The notes under the pieces are model-generated. The model had not been told where the DNA came from, searched no databases, and was given only the letters and a program-made list of their open reading frames with translations. 64,000 nucleotides of DNA, taken from the NCBI GenBank assembly GCA_023443625.1, contig JAEZTQ010000082.1, positions 1 through 64,000 on the forward strand, given 5' to 3'. This DNA comes from Bacillota bacterium (GTDB taxonomy: Bacteria > Bacillota_A > Clostridia > Lachnospirales > Lachnospiraceae). Shown here piece after piece: positions 17,828 to 27,299 of this stretch. Made by a program: the position numbers and the translations under genes. How positions within the stretch are numbered: position 1 is the stretch's first letter; every line of letters starts with the position of its first letter.

Positions 17828-20401
17828 ATGAAAGGTTTAGTAACAAAGACAAAGGCGATGATAATCGTGTGTTCACTGCTGTTAGGTTTATTAACAGCAC
17901 CTGTTAGTGCAAGTTCAGCGCTTCTCTTTATGGAATGCGAGAATATGCAACTAACCTCTGAGCTTCAAGTTACAACTAACATTTATGGACAAGCTAAGCC
18001 CGGCTTCACAGGAACTGGATTTGTATGGATGCAGAATTCAGGAACCATAACCTTCAATGTCACTGTCCCAGTAACAGGCATGTACACCATAACCACTCGA
18101 TTTATGCAGGAATTAAGCGCAGAAGGTAGACTTCAGTATTTACATATTAACGGCGTTAACAAAGGCTCCTTTATGTTACCCTATACGACTGTTTGGTCAG
18201 ATTATAACTTTGGCTATCACAAACTAGTGCAAGGCAGTAATACCATAGAGCTTAAAGCTGGATGGGGATTTGCTTACTTTGACAGCTTTACCGTTGACTA
18301 TGCACAACTAGATAGCTTGGAGGTACAACCGGTCCTTTGTGATAGTCAAGCTACTCCTGAGACTCAGATTCTAATGAATTATCTTACGGAAGTTTATGGT
18401 AGTAATACTCTCTCCGGTCAACAAGAGATATACGGGAGTGGTAATAATGGTGATTCAGAATTAGAGTTTGAATGGATTAAGGATTTAACAGGCAAGTATC
18501 CAGCTATACGAGGAGTAGATTTAATGAACTATAATCCTCTCTATGGTTGGGAGGATGGCACAACAAGCCGTGTCATTGATTGGGTAAATAATAGAGGTGG
18601 TATTGCCACTACCAGCTGGCATATTACTGTACCAAAGAATTTTACAAGCTATACCCTTGGTGAATTCGTAGACTGGCAGCAGGCTACCTATAAACCCAGT
18701 GATACGAACTTTAATACGGCAAATGCAGTAATCCCAGGTACCAAGGAATATAATTATCTTATGATGGCTATTGAGGATTTGGCAGAACAATTACTTATCT
18801 TACAGGATAATAATGTTCCAATTATATTCCGTCCTTATCATGAGGCTGAAGGCAATGGTGGCATCAACGGCGAGGGCGCATGGTTCTGGTGGGCTGCTGC
18901 TGGTGCTGAGGTTTATAAAGATCTTTGGGAGATGCTCTATACGGAACTTACAGTAACTTATGGCCTTCATAATTTAATTTGGACTTATAATAGCTATGTC
19001 TACAGTACCTCTCCCGCTTGGTATCCTGGCGACGATATGGTGGATCTTGTAGGCTATGATAAATATAATACCATTTATAATCGTTATGATGGTCTATCCG
19101 GTGTGCCCAATGAAGATGCCATAACTAGTATTTTCTATCAGCTGGTTGATTTAACAGATGGTGAAAAAATGGTGGCAATGACTGAGAATGATACAATTCC
19201 CAGCTTACAAAATCTTGTGGATGAAAGAGCTGCTTGGTTATATTTCTGTCCTTGGTATGGTGAGTTCCTCATGAGCACTGCCTATAATTATCCGGCTACA
19301 CTCATCGAGCTTTATCAAAGTGATTATGTGATTACCTTGGACGAGCTGCCCGATCTAAAGGATAATACGCCTGTAACCAGTGCTACTATCTCCCCTACTG
19401 AGGTAACCTTTGATAAATATCTACCAAATCAAAGTAATGTATCAGTCGCAATTACATCCAATGGTAATACATTGAATGCTCTTAGAAGTGGATCGGAGAT
19501 ACTAACCATTAATGTAGATTATTCTATTAGTGGTACTAACCTGCTATTGAATAAGAATTTTCTGTCACAATTGGCTGTGGGGGAACATCAAATTGTTTTT
19601 GATTTTAATAAAGGCAAGGATCCGGTATTAAAGATAAATATTAGAGATACTACACCCAGTGCTTCTATTACACCCCTTACCGCTACTTTTGATTTAGCTG
19701 CGGCTAAACAGGCCAATATTACCTTATCCATGACTTTAAATGGATATACCTTATCCAGTATTAATAAGAATGGAACGGTTCTGGTAGCTGGTAGCGATTA
19801 TACGGTGTCTGCTAACACCATCGTTCTACTAAAATCCTACCTATCTACACTAGCAAAGGGCGACCATGTATTCACTCTTACCTTTAGCGGAGGAAATCCA
19901 TCTGCTATTACAATAACAGTTATTAATACGGATGTTCCAGTGGCAACGGGAAATCTGAAGATCCAGTCCTTTAATGCCAATACCAGTGCAACTACCAATG
20001 GAATATCACCTCGTTTTAAATTGGTGAATACAGGGAATACTGCTATTGATCTAAGTCAAGTGAAACTACGCTATTATTACACCATTGATGGTGACTTGGC
20101 TCAGAATTTCTGGTGTGATTGGTCCAGCCTTGGCAGTGGGAATGTAAAAAGTGAATTTGTTAAACTAACAGCCCCTGTTACAGGTGCAGATTATTATCTG
20201 GAGATTAGTTTCACTTCATCAGCTGGAACTTTAGCTCCGGGACAAAGTGCAGAGGTTCAAGGAAGATTTTCTAAGACAAATTGGACCAATTATAATCAGG
20301 CAGATGACTACTCCTTTAATTCTTCCAGTAGTCAGTATGGGGACTTTACGAAAGTAACGGCTTATATTAATAATACTCTTGTATGGGGCATTGAACCATG
20401 A
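17828..20401 (+). CDS. Secreted beta-mannanase, CBM35-GH26-X2-X2-CBM3
   Basis: A modular extracellular enzyme of 857 residues that should cleave beta-1,4-mannans. The start at 17828 is preferred over 17822 because AAGGA lies eight bases away. Domains (numbering from 17822): signal peptide 1-31 ending VSASS; CBM35-like beta-sandwich 33-160; GH26 catalytic domain about 170-510 with the acid/base Glu341 in FRPYHEAEG and the nucleophile Glu455 in MTENDTIP; two CBM_X2/Ig-like repeats 520-615 and 615-700; and a C-terminal family 3 cellulose-binding module (about 705-859, FWCDWSSLGSGN). There is no dockerin, so this is a free rather than cellulosomal enzyme. It fits a plant-fibre degrader. Confidence 0.93.
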   Translation: MKGLVTKTKAMIIVCSLLLGLLTAPVSASSALLFMECENMQLTSELQVTTNIYGQAKPGFTGTGFVWMQNSGTITFNVTVPVTGMYTITTRFMQELSAEGRLQYLHINGVNKGSFMLPYTTVWSDYNFGYHKLVQGSNTIELKAGWGFAYFDSFTVDYAQLDSLEVQPVLCDSQATPETQILMNYLTEVYGSNTLSGQQEIYGSGNNGDSELEFEWIKDLTGKYPAIRGVDLMNYNPLYGWEDGTTSRVIDWVNNRGGIATTSWHITVPKNFTSYTLGEFVDWQQATYKPSDTNFNTANAVIPGTKEYNYLMMAIEDLAEQLLILQDNNVPIIFRPYHEAEGNGGINGEGAWFWWAAAGAEVYKDLWEMLYTELTVTYGLHNLIWTYNSYVYSTSPAWYPGDDMVDLVGYDKYNTIYNRYDGLSGVPNEDAITSIFYQLVDLTDGEKMVAMTENDTIPSLQNLVDERAAWLYFCPWYGEFLMSTAYNYPATLIELYQSDYVITLDELPDLKDNTPVTSATISPTEVTFDKYLPNQSNVSVAITSNGNTLNALRSGSEILTINVDYSISGTNLLLNKNFLSQLAVGEHQIVFDFNKGKDPVLKINIRDTTPSASITPLTATFDLAAAKQANITLSMTLNGYTLSSINKNGTVLVAGSDYTVSANTIVLLKSYLSTLAKGDHVFTLTFSGGNPSAITITVINTDVPVATGNLKIQSFNANTSATTNGISPRFKLVNTGNTAIDLSQVKLRYYYTIDGDLAQNFWCDWSSLGSGNVKSEFVKLTAPVTGADYYLEISFTSSAGTLAPGQSAEVQGRFSKTNWTNYNQADDYSFNSSSSQYGDFTKVTAYINNTLVWGIEP

Positions 20402-20439
20402 TTATATTAAAACCATATTAACTGATTCCTATTAAGGAA

Positions 20440-20518
20440 TAATGAAATCGCCAACTGCTTTAAGGAAATCCTTCTTAATATAAGAGGAGTTCCCTATGAG
20501 CAAGTTGGCGATTTTCAT
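20440..20518. terminator. Bidirectional terminator-like hairpin between mannanase and murI
   Basis: The outer stem pairs GAAATCGCCAACTGCT (about 20444-20459) with AGCAAGTTGGCGATTTTC (20499-20516). An inner AAGGAAATCCTTCTT-type fold fills the loop. The two genes on either side converge here, so it can serve both. Confidence 0.7.
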
Positions 20519-20529
20519 ATAATATCATT

Positions 20530-21366
20530 CTAGTAGGCTTCTATATTAATTTGTTCCACTTCATCAATGTGGAAGGGTAAGCCAATTGAGTTTCCAATTC
20601 GCTTAAATCGTTCGGAGGCATCACTAGCAAAAAATTTATGTTGCAGATTCTTAGCTTTCACTGGGGTTGTCAAAGAATAAGAGTTTATGAGCTCACGCAG
20701 GCTTAAGGCTGTTTCATATGCCGGATTAATTAATTTCACTTTGTTTCCCATGGTTTTTTGAATCGTACTGGAAAGTAATGGATAATGTGTACATCCCAGA
20801 ATTAGAGAATCGATATTCTTCTCTTTTAACCCGGAAAGATAACGACGTGCTACTTCATCTGTAACCTTATCATGAAGCCAACCTTCCTCCACTAAGGGAA
20901 CAAACAGGGGACAAGCTTCACCAAAAGTCAATATGGATGAATCATATTGGTGAATGATGTTAGAGTAAATTCGGCTTTTTATTGTTGCCTCTGTTCCTAT
21001 GATTCCTATATTCTTTGTATTTGTATATTCTACAGCTGTCTTTGCCCCTGGCTCAATTACCCCTATGATGGGAATATCAAACTCTGAAACCATTGCATCT
21101 AATGCCAGGGCACTGGCCGTATTACAGGCTATCACAATTGCTTTTACCTGTTGAGTTTGTAAAAACCGGATAATCTGTCTTGAATATTTAATGATAGTTC
21201 CGCTGGATTTACTACCATAGGGAACACGAGCCATATCTCCAAAATATACAATGTTTTCATTAGGTAATTGATTCATAATTTCTTTTACTACAGTCAAGCC
21301 ACCTACACCAGAATCAAATACACCGATTGGTGCTAAGCTTTTATTAATCTCTATATTTTCTACCAT
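20530..21366 (-). CDS. murI: Glutamate racemase
   Basis: Converts L-glutamate to D-glutamate in the cytoplasm for peptidoglycan synthesis. The protein has 278 residues, normal for the family. It has GVFDSGVGGLTV (16-27, Asp18 and Ser19), the first catalytic cysteine Cys81 in ACNTASA, and the second, Cys191, in LGCTHYPLL, followed by the expected histidine. Flanking genes are unrelated, so it is probably a single-gene unit ending at the convergent hairpin at 20440-20518. No feature suggests anything other than the housekeeping enzyme. Confidence 0.97.
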   Translation of the reverse strand: MVENIEINKSLAPIGVFDSGVGGLTVVKEIMNQLPNENIVYFGDMARVPYGSKSSGTIIKYSRQIIRFLQTQQVKAIVIACNTASALALDAMVSEFDIPIIGVIEPGAKTAVEYTNTKNIGIIGTEATIKSRIYSNIIHQYDSSILTFGEACPLFVPLVEEGWLHDKVTDEVARRYLSGLKEKNIDSLILGCTHYPLLSSTIQKTMGNKVKLINPAYETALSLRELINSYSLTTPVKAKNLQHKFFASDASERFKRIGNSIGLPFHIDEVEQINIEAY

Positions 21367-21521
21367 CTCTATCTACTTCTTCTTTCTTATTCTTTCTTAT
21401 AATGTGATAATATAGCAATATTGATATACTAGCTGTTCTAGCAGTGTGTGCTATTTATATTCTACTATAAGATAATCAGTTTAACAACCTGACTTTTTGT
21501 AAGTTTTAAATAGGATTAGCC

Positions 21522-21640
21522 TACCAGAACAAAGAATGTGCCTTTTGATACCCTAACCCTATACCAGAACAAAGAATGTGCCTTTGGCGCATTCTCCGCG
21601 CCCGAGCGGATTGCGAAGCAGGACGTAATTTCCTATTGAA
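21522..21640. repeat. Exact 24-bp direct repeat and degenerate intergenic repeat
   Basis: The sequence beginning TACCAGAACAAAGAATGTGC occurs at 21522-21545 and again at 21562-21585, exactly 40 bp apart. Between the copies is GATACCCTAACCCTATA, which is close to GACTCCCTAACCCTATA at the end of the palindrome near 49700. The following GTAATTTCCTATTGAAT is nearly repeated, inverted, at 35634-35656. The stretch fills the gap between murI and the Big_2 gene and codes for nothing I can see. Confidence 0.6.
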
Positions 21641-21641
21641 T

Positions 21642-21699
21642 AAAAAAGACTATTGCTATTCGATTTATAGTATACCATCGAAATAGCAATAGCTTTTTT
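21642..21699 (-). terminator. Rho-independent terminator after the Big_2 protein gene
   Basis: On the minus strand, AAAAAAGCTATTGCTATTTC pairs with GAATAGCAATAGTCTTTTTT across a loop of about 20 bases. The A-run before and T-run after make it usable in both directions. It lies directly after the stop at 21718. Confidence 0.8.
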
Positions 21700-21717
21700 A
21701 ATATTAATATCTATATC

Positions 21718-23052
21718 TTATTCGTAGTCATCATCTTCTGCATCATCTACAATAGTCACCTTACACACATCGGAGAAATCTCCACATTTGTAAGTAAGGT
21801 TTGCTTCACCAACTTTTAAGAAATTGAATATCCAATACTGATATTCTTCGTCATACTCTACTTTTAAAACCTCAGGATTATCGGACTCAATGAAGACCTT
21901 ATCCGTTGTCCTTTCAGGTGTAGTCTCATAGTATAGGTAAAAATAATCTGCTTCATCGATACTGGTTACAACTTCGTGTTGTTCAAGGGTAATACCTTGG
22001 CAGGGAGCTTCTGCAACGACAAAAGTAACTGTTCCAATGAGTTTTCCCTCTTTAGATTCTTCTCTAATTGATACTTCAGTAGTACCGGCTTTATTTGCAT
22101 AAAGATAGTAGCCATCCTCTGTAAAGGTCAAAATGTTATTATCTAGATTAGCCTCATCAAAGTCTTTGATATCAAAGTAATAATTAATAGGCTTTGTATA
22201 ATTCAATAAGCTAAATAAATATACAGTATCATTTAAGAGTACATCAACTTTTGCTTCAGCAATACTGGTTTCCTTAATTTCTATAGTGAAGCTTCCAAGG
22301 GTTTTTGTCTTTTTATTATAAGTCTCTTTAATTGTAATCTTATAGGTACCTGCTTTTTTGGCTGTGTATTCATATCCATAAAAATAGCGTTTACCAATAT
22401 GATCCGCAAGCATTTCTTGACCAAATTCTTCATCTGTTATACTTTTTACCTTTGATGCATCCTGTTTTACTGCCTTAATGGTAAAGTCTTTACTGCTGGA
22501 TGTCACAGAATAAGTGGCTTTTGGATTACGATATGCAATCATAAATAATGGATCATTGCCATAAGCATAATGATCGTAGAGATTAAATTGGCCACTTCCC
22601 TCAGGTAATGTATAACTAGTATATTCACTGGTTACAAGTTTAGCGCTTTTAACAGTTACACTACATTTACCCACAGTTGTAGTTTTCTTGTTTAAGGTCT
22701 GGGTACAGGTAATGGTAGCAGTTCCGGCCTTAACACCTGTTAAATAGCCTCCATCCTTAGCAATGGTAACAACTTTGCTATTGCTGGAGGTAAATTTATA
22801 GGTTGCACCTTTTACTTTGTTGTTTACTGCTAGTTTTTGTGCATTACCAAATTCCCATATGGACTCTGTGTTCCAATAAACCTTACTATCCATCTTACCA
22901 AGGGGTATTGTTAATTTGGTTGCACTAATGCTGGCTTTCTTCGCAGCAGCCTCTGCTACTATACCAGGAGTAATAAAGCTTCCTATAATGAATGCACAGG
23001 TAAATACTAATAAAACAAGTAGTTGTGTAGCTTTGATTCTTTGCTTGCTCAT
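21718..23052 (-). CDS. Secreted Big_2 (bacterial Ig-like) domain protein
   Basis: A 444-residue exported protein of unknown binding role. The N-terminal signal peptide is KATQLLVLLVFTCAFIIGSF, with a cleavage site near VAEAAAK. Residues about 40-130 form a clear Big_2 domain (KVVTIAKDGGYLTGVKAGTA, then TITCTQTLNKKTTTVGKCSV). Two or three weaker Ig-like segments follow to the acidic tail AEDDDYE. No sorting motif or SLH domain is seen. The start has AAGGAG seven bases upstream. It resembles the protein at 45174-46601 in design, so the two are likely paralogues. Confidence 0.8.
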   Translation of the reverse strand: MSKQRIKATQLLVLLVFTCAFIIGSFITPGIVAEAAAKKASISATKLTIPLGKMDSKVYWNTESIWEFGNAQKLAVNNKVKGATYKFTSSNSKVVTIAKDGGYLTGVKAGTATITCTQTLNKKTTTVGKCSVTVKSAKLVTSEYTSYTLPEGSGQFNLYDHYAYGNDPLFMIAYRNPKATYSVTSSSKDFTIKAVKQDASKVKSITDEEFGQEMLADHIGKRYFYGYEYTAKKAGTYKITIKETYNKKTKTLGSFTIEIKETSIAEAKVDVLLNDTVYLFSLLNYTKPINYYFDIKDFDEANLDNNILTFTEDGYYLYANKAGTTEVSIREESKEGKLIGTVTFVVAEAPCQGITLEQHEVVTSIDEADYFYLYYETTPERTTDKVFIESDNPEVLKVEYDEEYQYWIFNFLKVGEANLTYKCGDFSDVCKVTIVDDAEDDDYE

Positions 23053-23186
23053 AATGATGCTCCTTCTTTTGTTTCAAAATTAATATTTAGTATTATTTAC
23101 CTAGTTTACTATATAATTTTTTCCATGTCAAAGAAATTTCGTAGATTATAGGTAATTATTTTGCCGAAATGTTACTAATTGATAAT

Positions 23187-23231
23187 AAAAAAAGCAGTTA
23201 GCAACAACCTAGGAGGTTATGCCTACTGCTT
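23187..23231 (-). terminator. Terminator after pepT
   Basis: On the minus strand, AAGCAGTAGGCATAACCTCC and TAGGTTGTTGCTAACTGC fold as a hairpin with an inner AACCTCCTAGGTT stem. Seven T follow. It lies 40 bp past the pepT stop. Confidence 0.75.
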
Positions 23232-23270
23232 ATTATGACTTTAAACTTTAATGTGAATAAATTTTAAATA

Positions 23271-24503
23271 TTATCTACTACCATATTTCTCTACGATTTT
23301 AATTAGCAATTCTACACATTGGTCCATAGCCTGAATACAAGCGTATTCCATCTTACCATGGTGGTTATGTGTACCTGTTCCAAGATTAGGACAAGGTAAT
23401 CCCATAAAGGATAATCTTGAGCCATCGGTACCGCCGCGTACGGGTTCACTAAGGGGCCTTGTACCCAGCTCCAGGATTGCTTCTCTAGCAGTTTCTATTA
23501 GATGCCAATGGGGCTTAATCTGTTCAGCCATATTATAATAACTGTCTTTTAAATCAACTTCTACTGTATGTTCACCATATTTTTTATTAAGCTCACCTGC
23601 AATTTTTGAAAATAAAGCCTTCTTCTCTTCCAGCTTATTCTTATCATGATCACGGATAAGATACTTCATATTTGCCTGTTCAACTGTACCTTCCATATAG
23701 TCTAAATGAAAGAAACCTTCGTAACCTTCTGTATGTTCTGGTCTTTCTTTAGCTGGAAGCATGTGATTTAATTCCATAGCAATTAGTAAAGCATTCTTCA
23801 TCTTATCTTTGGCATCGCCAGGATGTATATTATATCCATGAATCAGGATATTGGCGGAGGCTGCATTAAAGGTTTCATATTCGATTTCACCAAAGGAAGC
23901 ACCATCTACAGTATAAGCAAAATCAGCACCAAAGGCCTTGACATCAAATAAATCAGCCCCACGGCCAATTTCCTCATCAGGAGTAAAGCCAATTCTTATC
24001 TTACCATGTTTAATATCTGGGTTCTTATATAATCTTTCTGCCATAGTAAGTATTTCAGCTATGCCTGCTTTGTCATCTGCACCCAAAAGTGTAGTTCCAT
24101 CGGTAACTAATAAATCCTTGCCAATATAAGCTTCTAAGCTAGGGTATTCTTTGGGACTAAGGATTATGTTCTCCTTGGCATTAAGTAAAATGTCTGAACC
24201 ATCATAATTATTTACAATGCTTGTCTTTATATTGGTAAAGGGAACATCACGAACTACGTCCATATGTGCCAATAATCCTATGATTGTACCATCCCAATCC
24301 TTTATATTTGCTTCTATAGTTCCAAAGACATATCCATTATTATCAATGGTTATATCCTGTATCCCAATCTGTTTCATCTCCTCTGCCAAGGCTTGTCCAA
24401 ATATTAACTGCTCTGGTGAGCTTGGGCAAGCCTCGTTACCACTAACGGAGCCTGTCTCATATTTTGTGTAGTTTATTAAACGTTCATATGCTCTCATATT
24501 CAT
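23271..24503 (-). CDS. pepT: Peptidase T (tripeptide aminopeptidase, M20)
   Basis: A cytoplasmic two-zinc aminopeptidase that removes the N-terminal residue of tripeptides. The length, 410 residues, is that of PepT. Metal ligands and catalytic residues are visible: His80 and Asp82 in LLAHMDVV, Asp143 in LLGADDKAG, Glu177-Glu178 in TPDEEIGRG, Asp200-region in YTVDGASFG, and the C-terminal histidine in GTGTHNHHGKME. RGGTDGSRLSFMGLPCPNLG is a PepT hallmark. The start could be ATG 24503 or ATG 24497; the second is better spaced from AGGATGG. It stands alone. Confidence 0.96.
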   Translation of the reverse strand: MNMRAYERLINYTKYETGSVSGNEACPSSPEQLIFGQALAEEMKQIGIQDITIDNNGYVFGTIEANIKDWDGTIIGLLAHMDVVRDVPFTNIKTSIVNNYDGSDILLNAKENIILSPKEYPSLEAYIGKDLLVTDGTTLLGADDKAGIAEILTMAERLYKNPDIKHGKIRIGFTPDEEIGRGADLFDVKAFGADFAYTVDGASFGEIEYETFNAASANILIHGYNIHPGDAKDKMKNALLIAMELNHMLPAKERPEHTEGYEGFFHLDYMEGTVEQANMKYLIRDHDKNKLEEKKALFSKIAGELNKKYGEHTVEVDLKDSYYNMAEQIKPHWHLIETAREAILELGTRPLSEPVRGGTDGSRLSFMGLPCPNLGTGTHNHHGKMEYACIQAMDQCVELLIKIVEKYGSR

Positions 24504-24719
24504 CCATCCTGTATTCTTTATAGTATAATATAGTGTATCTATATTTCGTGTATTATACTATAAAACTAAGTAAGATGTAAAACCTATTCTCTTATCTGAT
24601 ATTCTGTAAAGAAAGATGCAGCGTAGGCAAAACCCAGCTTGTGGTTAAATTGCAGGAGAACTTAAGAATAGAAATATGGATATGGTTAAAAGATTAAAAA
24701 ACTCATCTTAGGTTGCGTA

Positions 24720-25220
24720 TTAATTGGATAGTCTGTTGGTGATATAATCCTCCATGTTCTCCCTGGGAATATTTAAGGGTATGGATAACTCTCCATAGAG
24801 ATACTCTTCTGCCTCATGAAGAAATTTCAAATCAGTGCTTCCAATTTTCTTTCCCTCTGATATCTTCTTTTGATTCTTAGCGTACAAGGTTTTAATTACT
24901 TTAAGCCATGCTCTGCAATCACATTTACGTATTAATGTTTTATATTCTGCTTCTTGCAATTTATCATTAGCAACCTTTATTAAATCAATCGAAGGTATAT
25001 CATCTATTAAATTCAAGGCCTCTTCCTTCGTTAATATTTTTCTCATTATGGTTTTTTCATTATCTATTAGGGTATAGATGGTTCTTCCTTTCGAGTATAC
25101 CGGTTGCAAAGTATAGTATAGTTTGGATTTATCTATCCCAACAATATCAGGTGTACCTATCTCAAGTATTTTACAAACACCATGGTTTCCATATACGATA
25201 TAGTCATTTACTTGATACAT
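24720..25220 (-). CDS. CarD-family transcriptional regulator
   Basis: A 166-residue protein with the CarD/CdnL/TRCF RNA-polymerase-interaction fold in its first 60 residues (MYQVNDYIVYGNHGVCKILE) and a helical C-terminal half with many charged residues. Members of this family bind the RNA polymerase beta subunit and stabilise open complexes. In clostridia several paralogues exist, and which promoters this one affects cannot be told. The start has AGGAG nine bases upstream. The flanking genes are not obviously functional partners. Confidence 0.9.
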   Translation of the reverse strand: MYQVNDYIVYGNHGVCKILEIGTPDIVGIDKSKLYYTLQPVYSKGRTIYTLIDNEKTIMRKILTKEEALNLIDDIPSIDLIKVANDKLQEAEYKTLIRKCDCRAWLKVIKTLYAKNQKKISEGKKIGSTDLKFLHEAEEYLYGELSIPLNIPRENMEDYITNRLSN

Positions 25221-25531
25221 TCAGATCATCTCCTATCTATTGCCATTCAACAGTTACAAATATTTGGCTGGATATGGATATCTCATGTTATTAAATAATC
25301 CATGAAATCATAAACATAAAACCCCATCATATTAATCAGATGAGGTCTTAAGGTTGAAATTTGCCGTATCCAAACCATGTATTCTATAACTAGTATATCA
25401 CATTAATTACAAATTGTCAGTGAATTTTCTAAAATTAATAGAAATTCAGCACTATTACAATATATGGGAGGAAGGTTTTTGTGCAAATATACAATGTATC
25501 GTCTTTTTATACCCTTTCTTTTTGCCCGGAA
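25221..25531. other. Intergenic gap before the CarD-type gene
   Basis: 311 bp with one hairpin: ACCCCATCA ... TGAGGT (25322-25348), followed on the minus strand by TTTTATGTTT. It could end the CE2/small-ORF transcript coming from the right. A 66-codon plus-strand frame starting at 25481 runs antisense into the next small gene and is not called. Confidence 0.45.
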
Positions 25532-25765
25532 CTAGCATTGGTCTGGTCGGGAATAATAGCCGTTATTCCCTGTAGGAGAATAACGGTGCTTCATATAAAT
25601 CGGCTGTGTCTCTACATCAGGTCTGACCTGAGGATTATAACGGATGAAGGAATTTTTCATATTTTGAGGTTCATTAGATAATTTGGATAGGGATGCTGTG
25701 CCAGATGTAGGCGTATCTTTGTCGTTTGTTATGTGTTCATTATTATGTATATTGAGATCTGACAT
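25532..25765 (-). CDS. Small hydrophilic protein of unknown function
   Basis: A 77-residue frame starting MSDLNIHNNEHITN. The start at 25765 is chosen because GAGGAGG lies seven bases upstream; the frame upstream to 25783 has no such site. It has no signal peptide or membrane segment and is rich in Asn, Ser, Pro and Tyr (RYNPQVRPDVETQP, HRYSPTGNNGYYSRPDQC). It lies 25 bp after the esterase gene, probably co-transcribed. Its last quarter contains a perfect 9-bp stem (25560-25568 with 25578-25586). I recognise no family. Confidence 0.55.
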   Translation of the reverse strand: MSDLNIHNNEHITNDKDTPTSGTASLSKLSNEPQNMKNSFIRYNPQVRPDVETQPIYMKHRYSPTGNNGYYSRPDQC

Positions 25766-25790
25766 AGAATATCCTCCTCTCATTTCCGTA

Positions 25791-27068
25791 TTAATTAGTT
25801 AATCCTAGCTCCTTTATGTAGGAGACAAGTTTATCAGCAGCCTTTTCATGGGTCTTCTCAGAAGGATGCCAGTCAACGGCATATCCATCTGAAGATAATT
25901 GTACATCAAATTTCATGGAAGAAATTTTTGTATCACCGGACTCTTCCTTATATTTTGTCACTGCATCTTCTATATAGGGATATAAAGTATCTCCCATGAT
26001 GCCAAAACTACATATGATATAAGCATCAGAATTCTTCTCCCTAACGGTATGTAAAAACTTTGTATAGAGATTAGAAAAGGCGGTAGACTTTACCGTATCT
26101 GTACCACAATAACTACTATCATTGGTTCCAAGATTAATTACAATAATATGAGGACTGAATTTATTAAATTCCCAATTTACACTTATGGGTGCTAAATCTG
26201 CTGCCATATTAAAATAGGATTTACCGAATTTATTATAGTAGGGTGGCAAAATGGAAGTGGGATTAATGTCTCCGTTGCTGGTATAACCAGAGATAATACC
26301 ATAACCACTATAGGCTACCATACTATAGTCTGCATCCAGCTTTCCTGCTGTTTTATAAGCATAGGACTTTGCTGCATTTTCATTGGCTGTGGAATATTTA
26401 CCGCCTAATTTATCATCCACTCCGTAGCCACAGGTAATGGAATCTCCAATAAATTCAATTCTAAGGGACTTATTCGGTGTTGGTTTGATACTCTCCCCAT
26501 CTGTTTTAATACCACGGATACCTAGGGAGGAATCAGAAGATTCTGATAATTTAACAAGTCGAACCCTTCCTTCGATTAAATCTCCCTCATGGACAGTTAT
26601 GGTCTTATTTACCTCATCCATCAGTATATCTTCTACTAATTCATCGTTTAAATAAATACCTACTCTTGCTTCATGACCTTTACCCCCGGCTGTTGTTACA
26701 GAAGTATCCCCGATTAAATCAATTTGACACAGGGTTCCACTAAAAGTAAATTCAATACCTGTTGCTGACTGGGAAAGCCATAATACCTTATCCTGCAGAT
26801 AAGTTCTTCCTAAGGTTTTAACATTCATCTCATTTGGAATAAATTCTCCATGTTCATTCTTTATATCTACTATAGCTTCAGGTGTTGGAGTTGCTTCTGG
26901 TGCTGGTGTAGCTTCTGTAGGTGTAATAGTTACTTCTTCTTGCATTAAGGCTAAATCCTCTTGTCCTTTCTTGTCTTTCTGTTGTGAATTACTATTATCC
27001 TTCCTGCACCCAATCATCATGAGTGTAGCAATAATTAATAGGCTTAATACTAAAATTTTCTTATACAT
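25791..27068 (-). CDS. Lipoprotein SGNH esterase, carbohydrate esterase family 2-like
   Basis: A 424-residue cell-surface acetylesterase. The start at 27068 opens directly into a lipoprotein signal (ILVLSLLIIATLMMIGC, lipid cysteine 21); the upstream in-frame extension to 27203 lacks a signal. A Pro/Thr/Glu-rich linker (45-68) precedes a jelly-roll domain (about 75-190). The SGNH hydrolase domain has Ser210 in IGDSITCGYG, GTND 313-316, and the Asp398/His400 pair in VDWHPS. The jelly-roll plus SGNH order is that of CE2 enzymes, which deacetylate plant polysaccharides. It is divergent from the LysR gene at 27300, which may control it. Confidence 0.88.
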   Translation of the reverse strand: MYKKILVLSLLIIATLMMIGCRKDNSNSQQKDKKGQEDLALMQEEVTITPTEATPAPEATPTPEAIVDIKNEHGEFIPNEMNVKTLGRTYLQDKVLWLSQSATGIEFTFSGTLCQIDLIGDTSVTTAGGKGHEARVGIYLNDELVEDILMDEVNKTITVHEGDLIEGRVRLVKLSESSDSSLGIRGIKTDGESIKPTPNKSLRIEFIGDSITCGYGVDDKLGGKYSTANENAAKSYAYKTAGKLDADYSMVAYSGYGIISGYTSNGDINPTSILPPYYNKFGKSYFNMAADLAPISVNWEFNKFSPHIIVINLGTNDSSYCGTDTVKSTAFSNLYTKFLHTVREKNSDAYIICSFGIMGDTLYPYIEDAVTKYKEESGDTKISSMKFDVQLSSDGYAVDWHPSEKTHEKAADKLVSYIKELGLTN

Positions 27069-27228
27069 TGTTTGCACCCCCACGGTTACAGTTCGGCTAT
27101 TAGTTCGATTTCCCTTATACAGCATCTTTCTATAGCAGAACATCCTATAACAGAATATGAAAAACTGCTTATATGGAAGGAAACTTGCCCAATCAGTTAT
27201 CAATTCTGTTCATTAATAGTACCTTATA

Positions 27229-27256
27229 TTGACAATATACAACCCTTCGTGATAAT
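27229..27256 (+). promoter_or_regulatory. Predicted sigma-A promoter of the LysR-type gene
   Basis: A perfect -35 TTGACA (27229-27234) lies 16 bases before a -10 GATAAT (27251-27256), about 40 bp upstream of the ATG at 27300. It lies in the divergent gap with the esterase gene, where LysR regulators usually bind. Confidence 0.6.
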
Positions 27257-27299
27257 ATGCAAATAGTTATATAATAATACATATTATAGGTGAATAGCT

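Noticed and set aside
25481..25681. 66-codon plus-strand frame
   Set aside because: It is antisense to the small gene with the GAGGAGG site, which is better supported.
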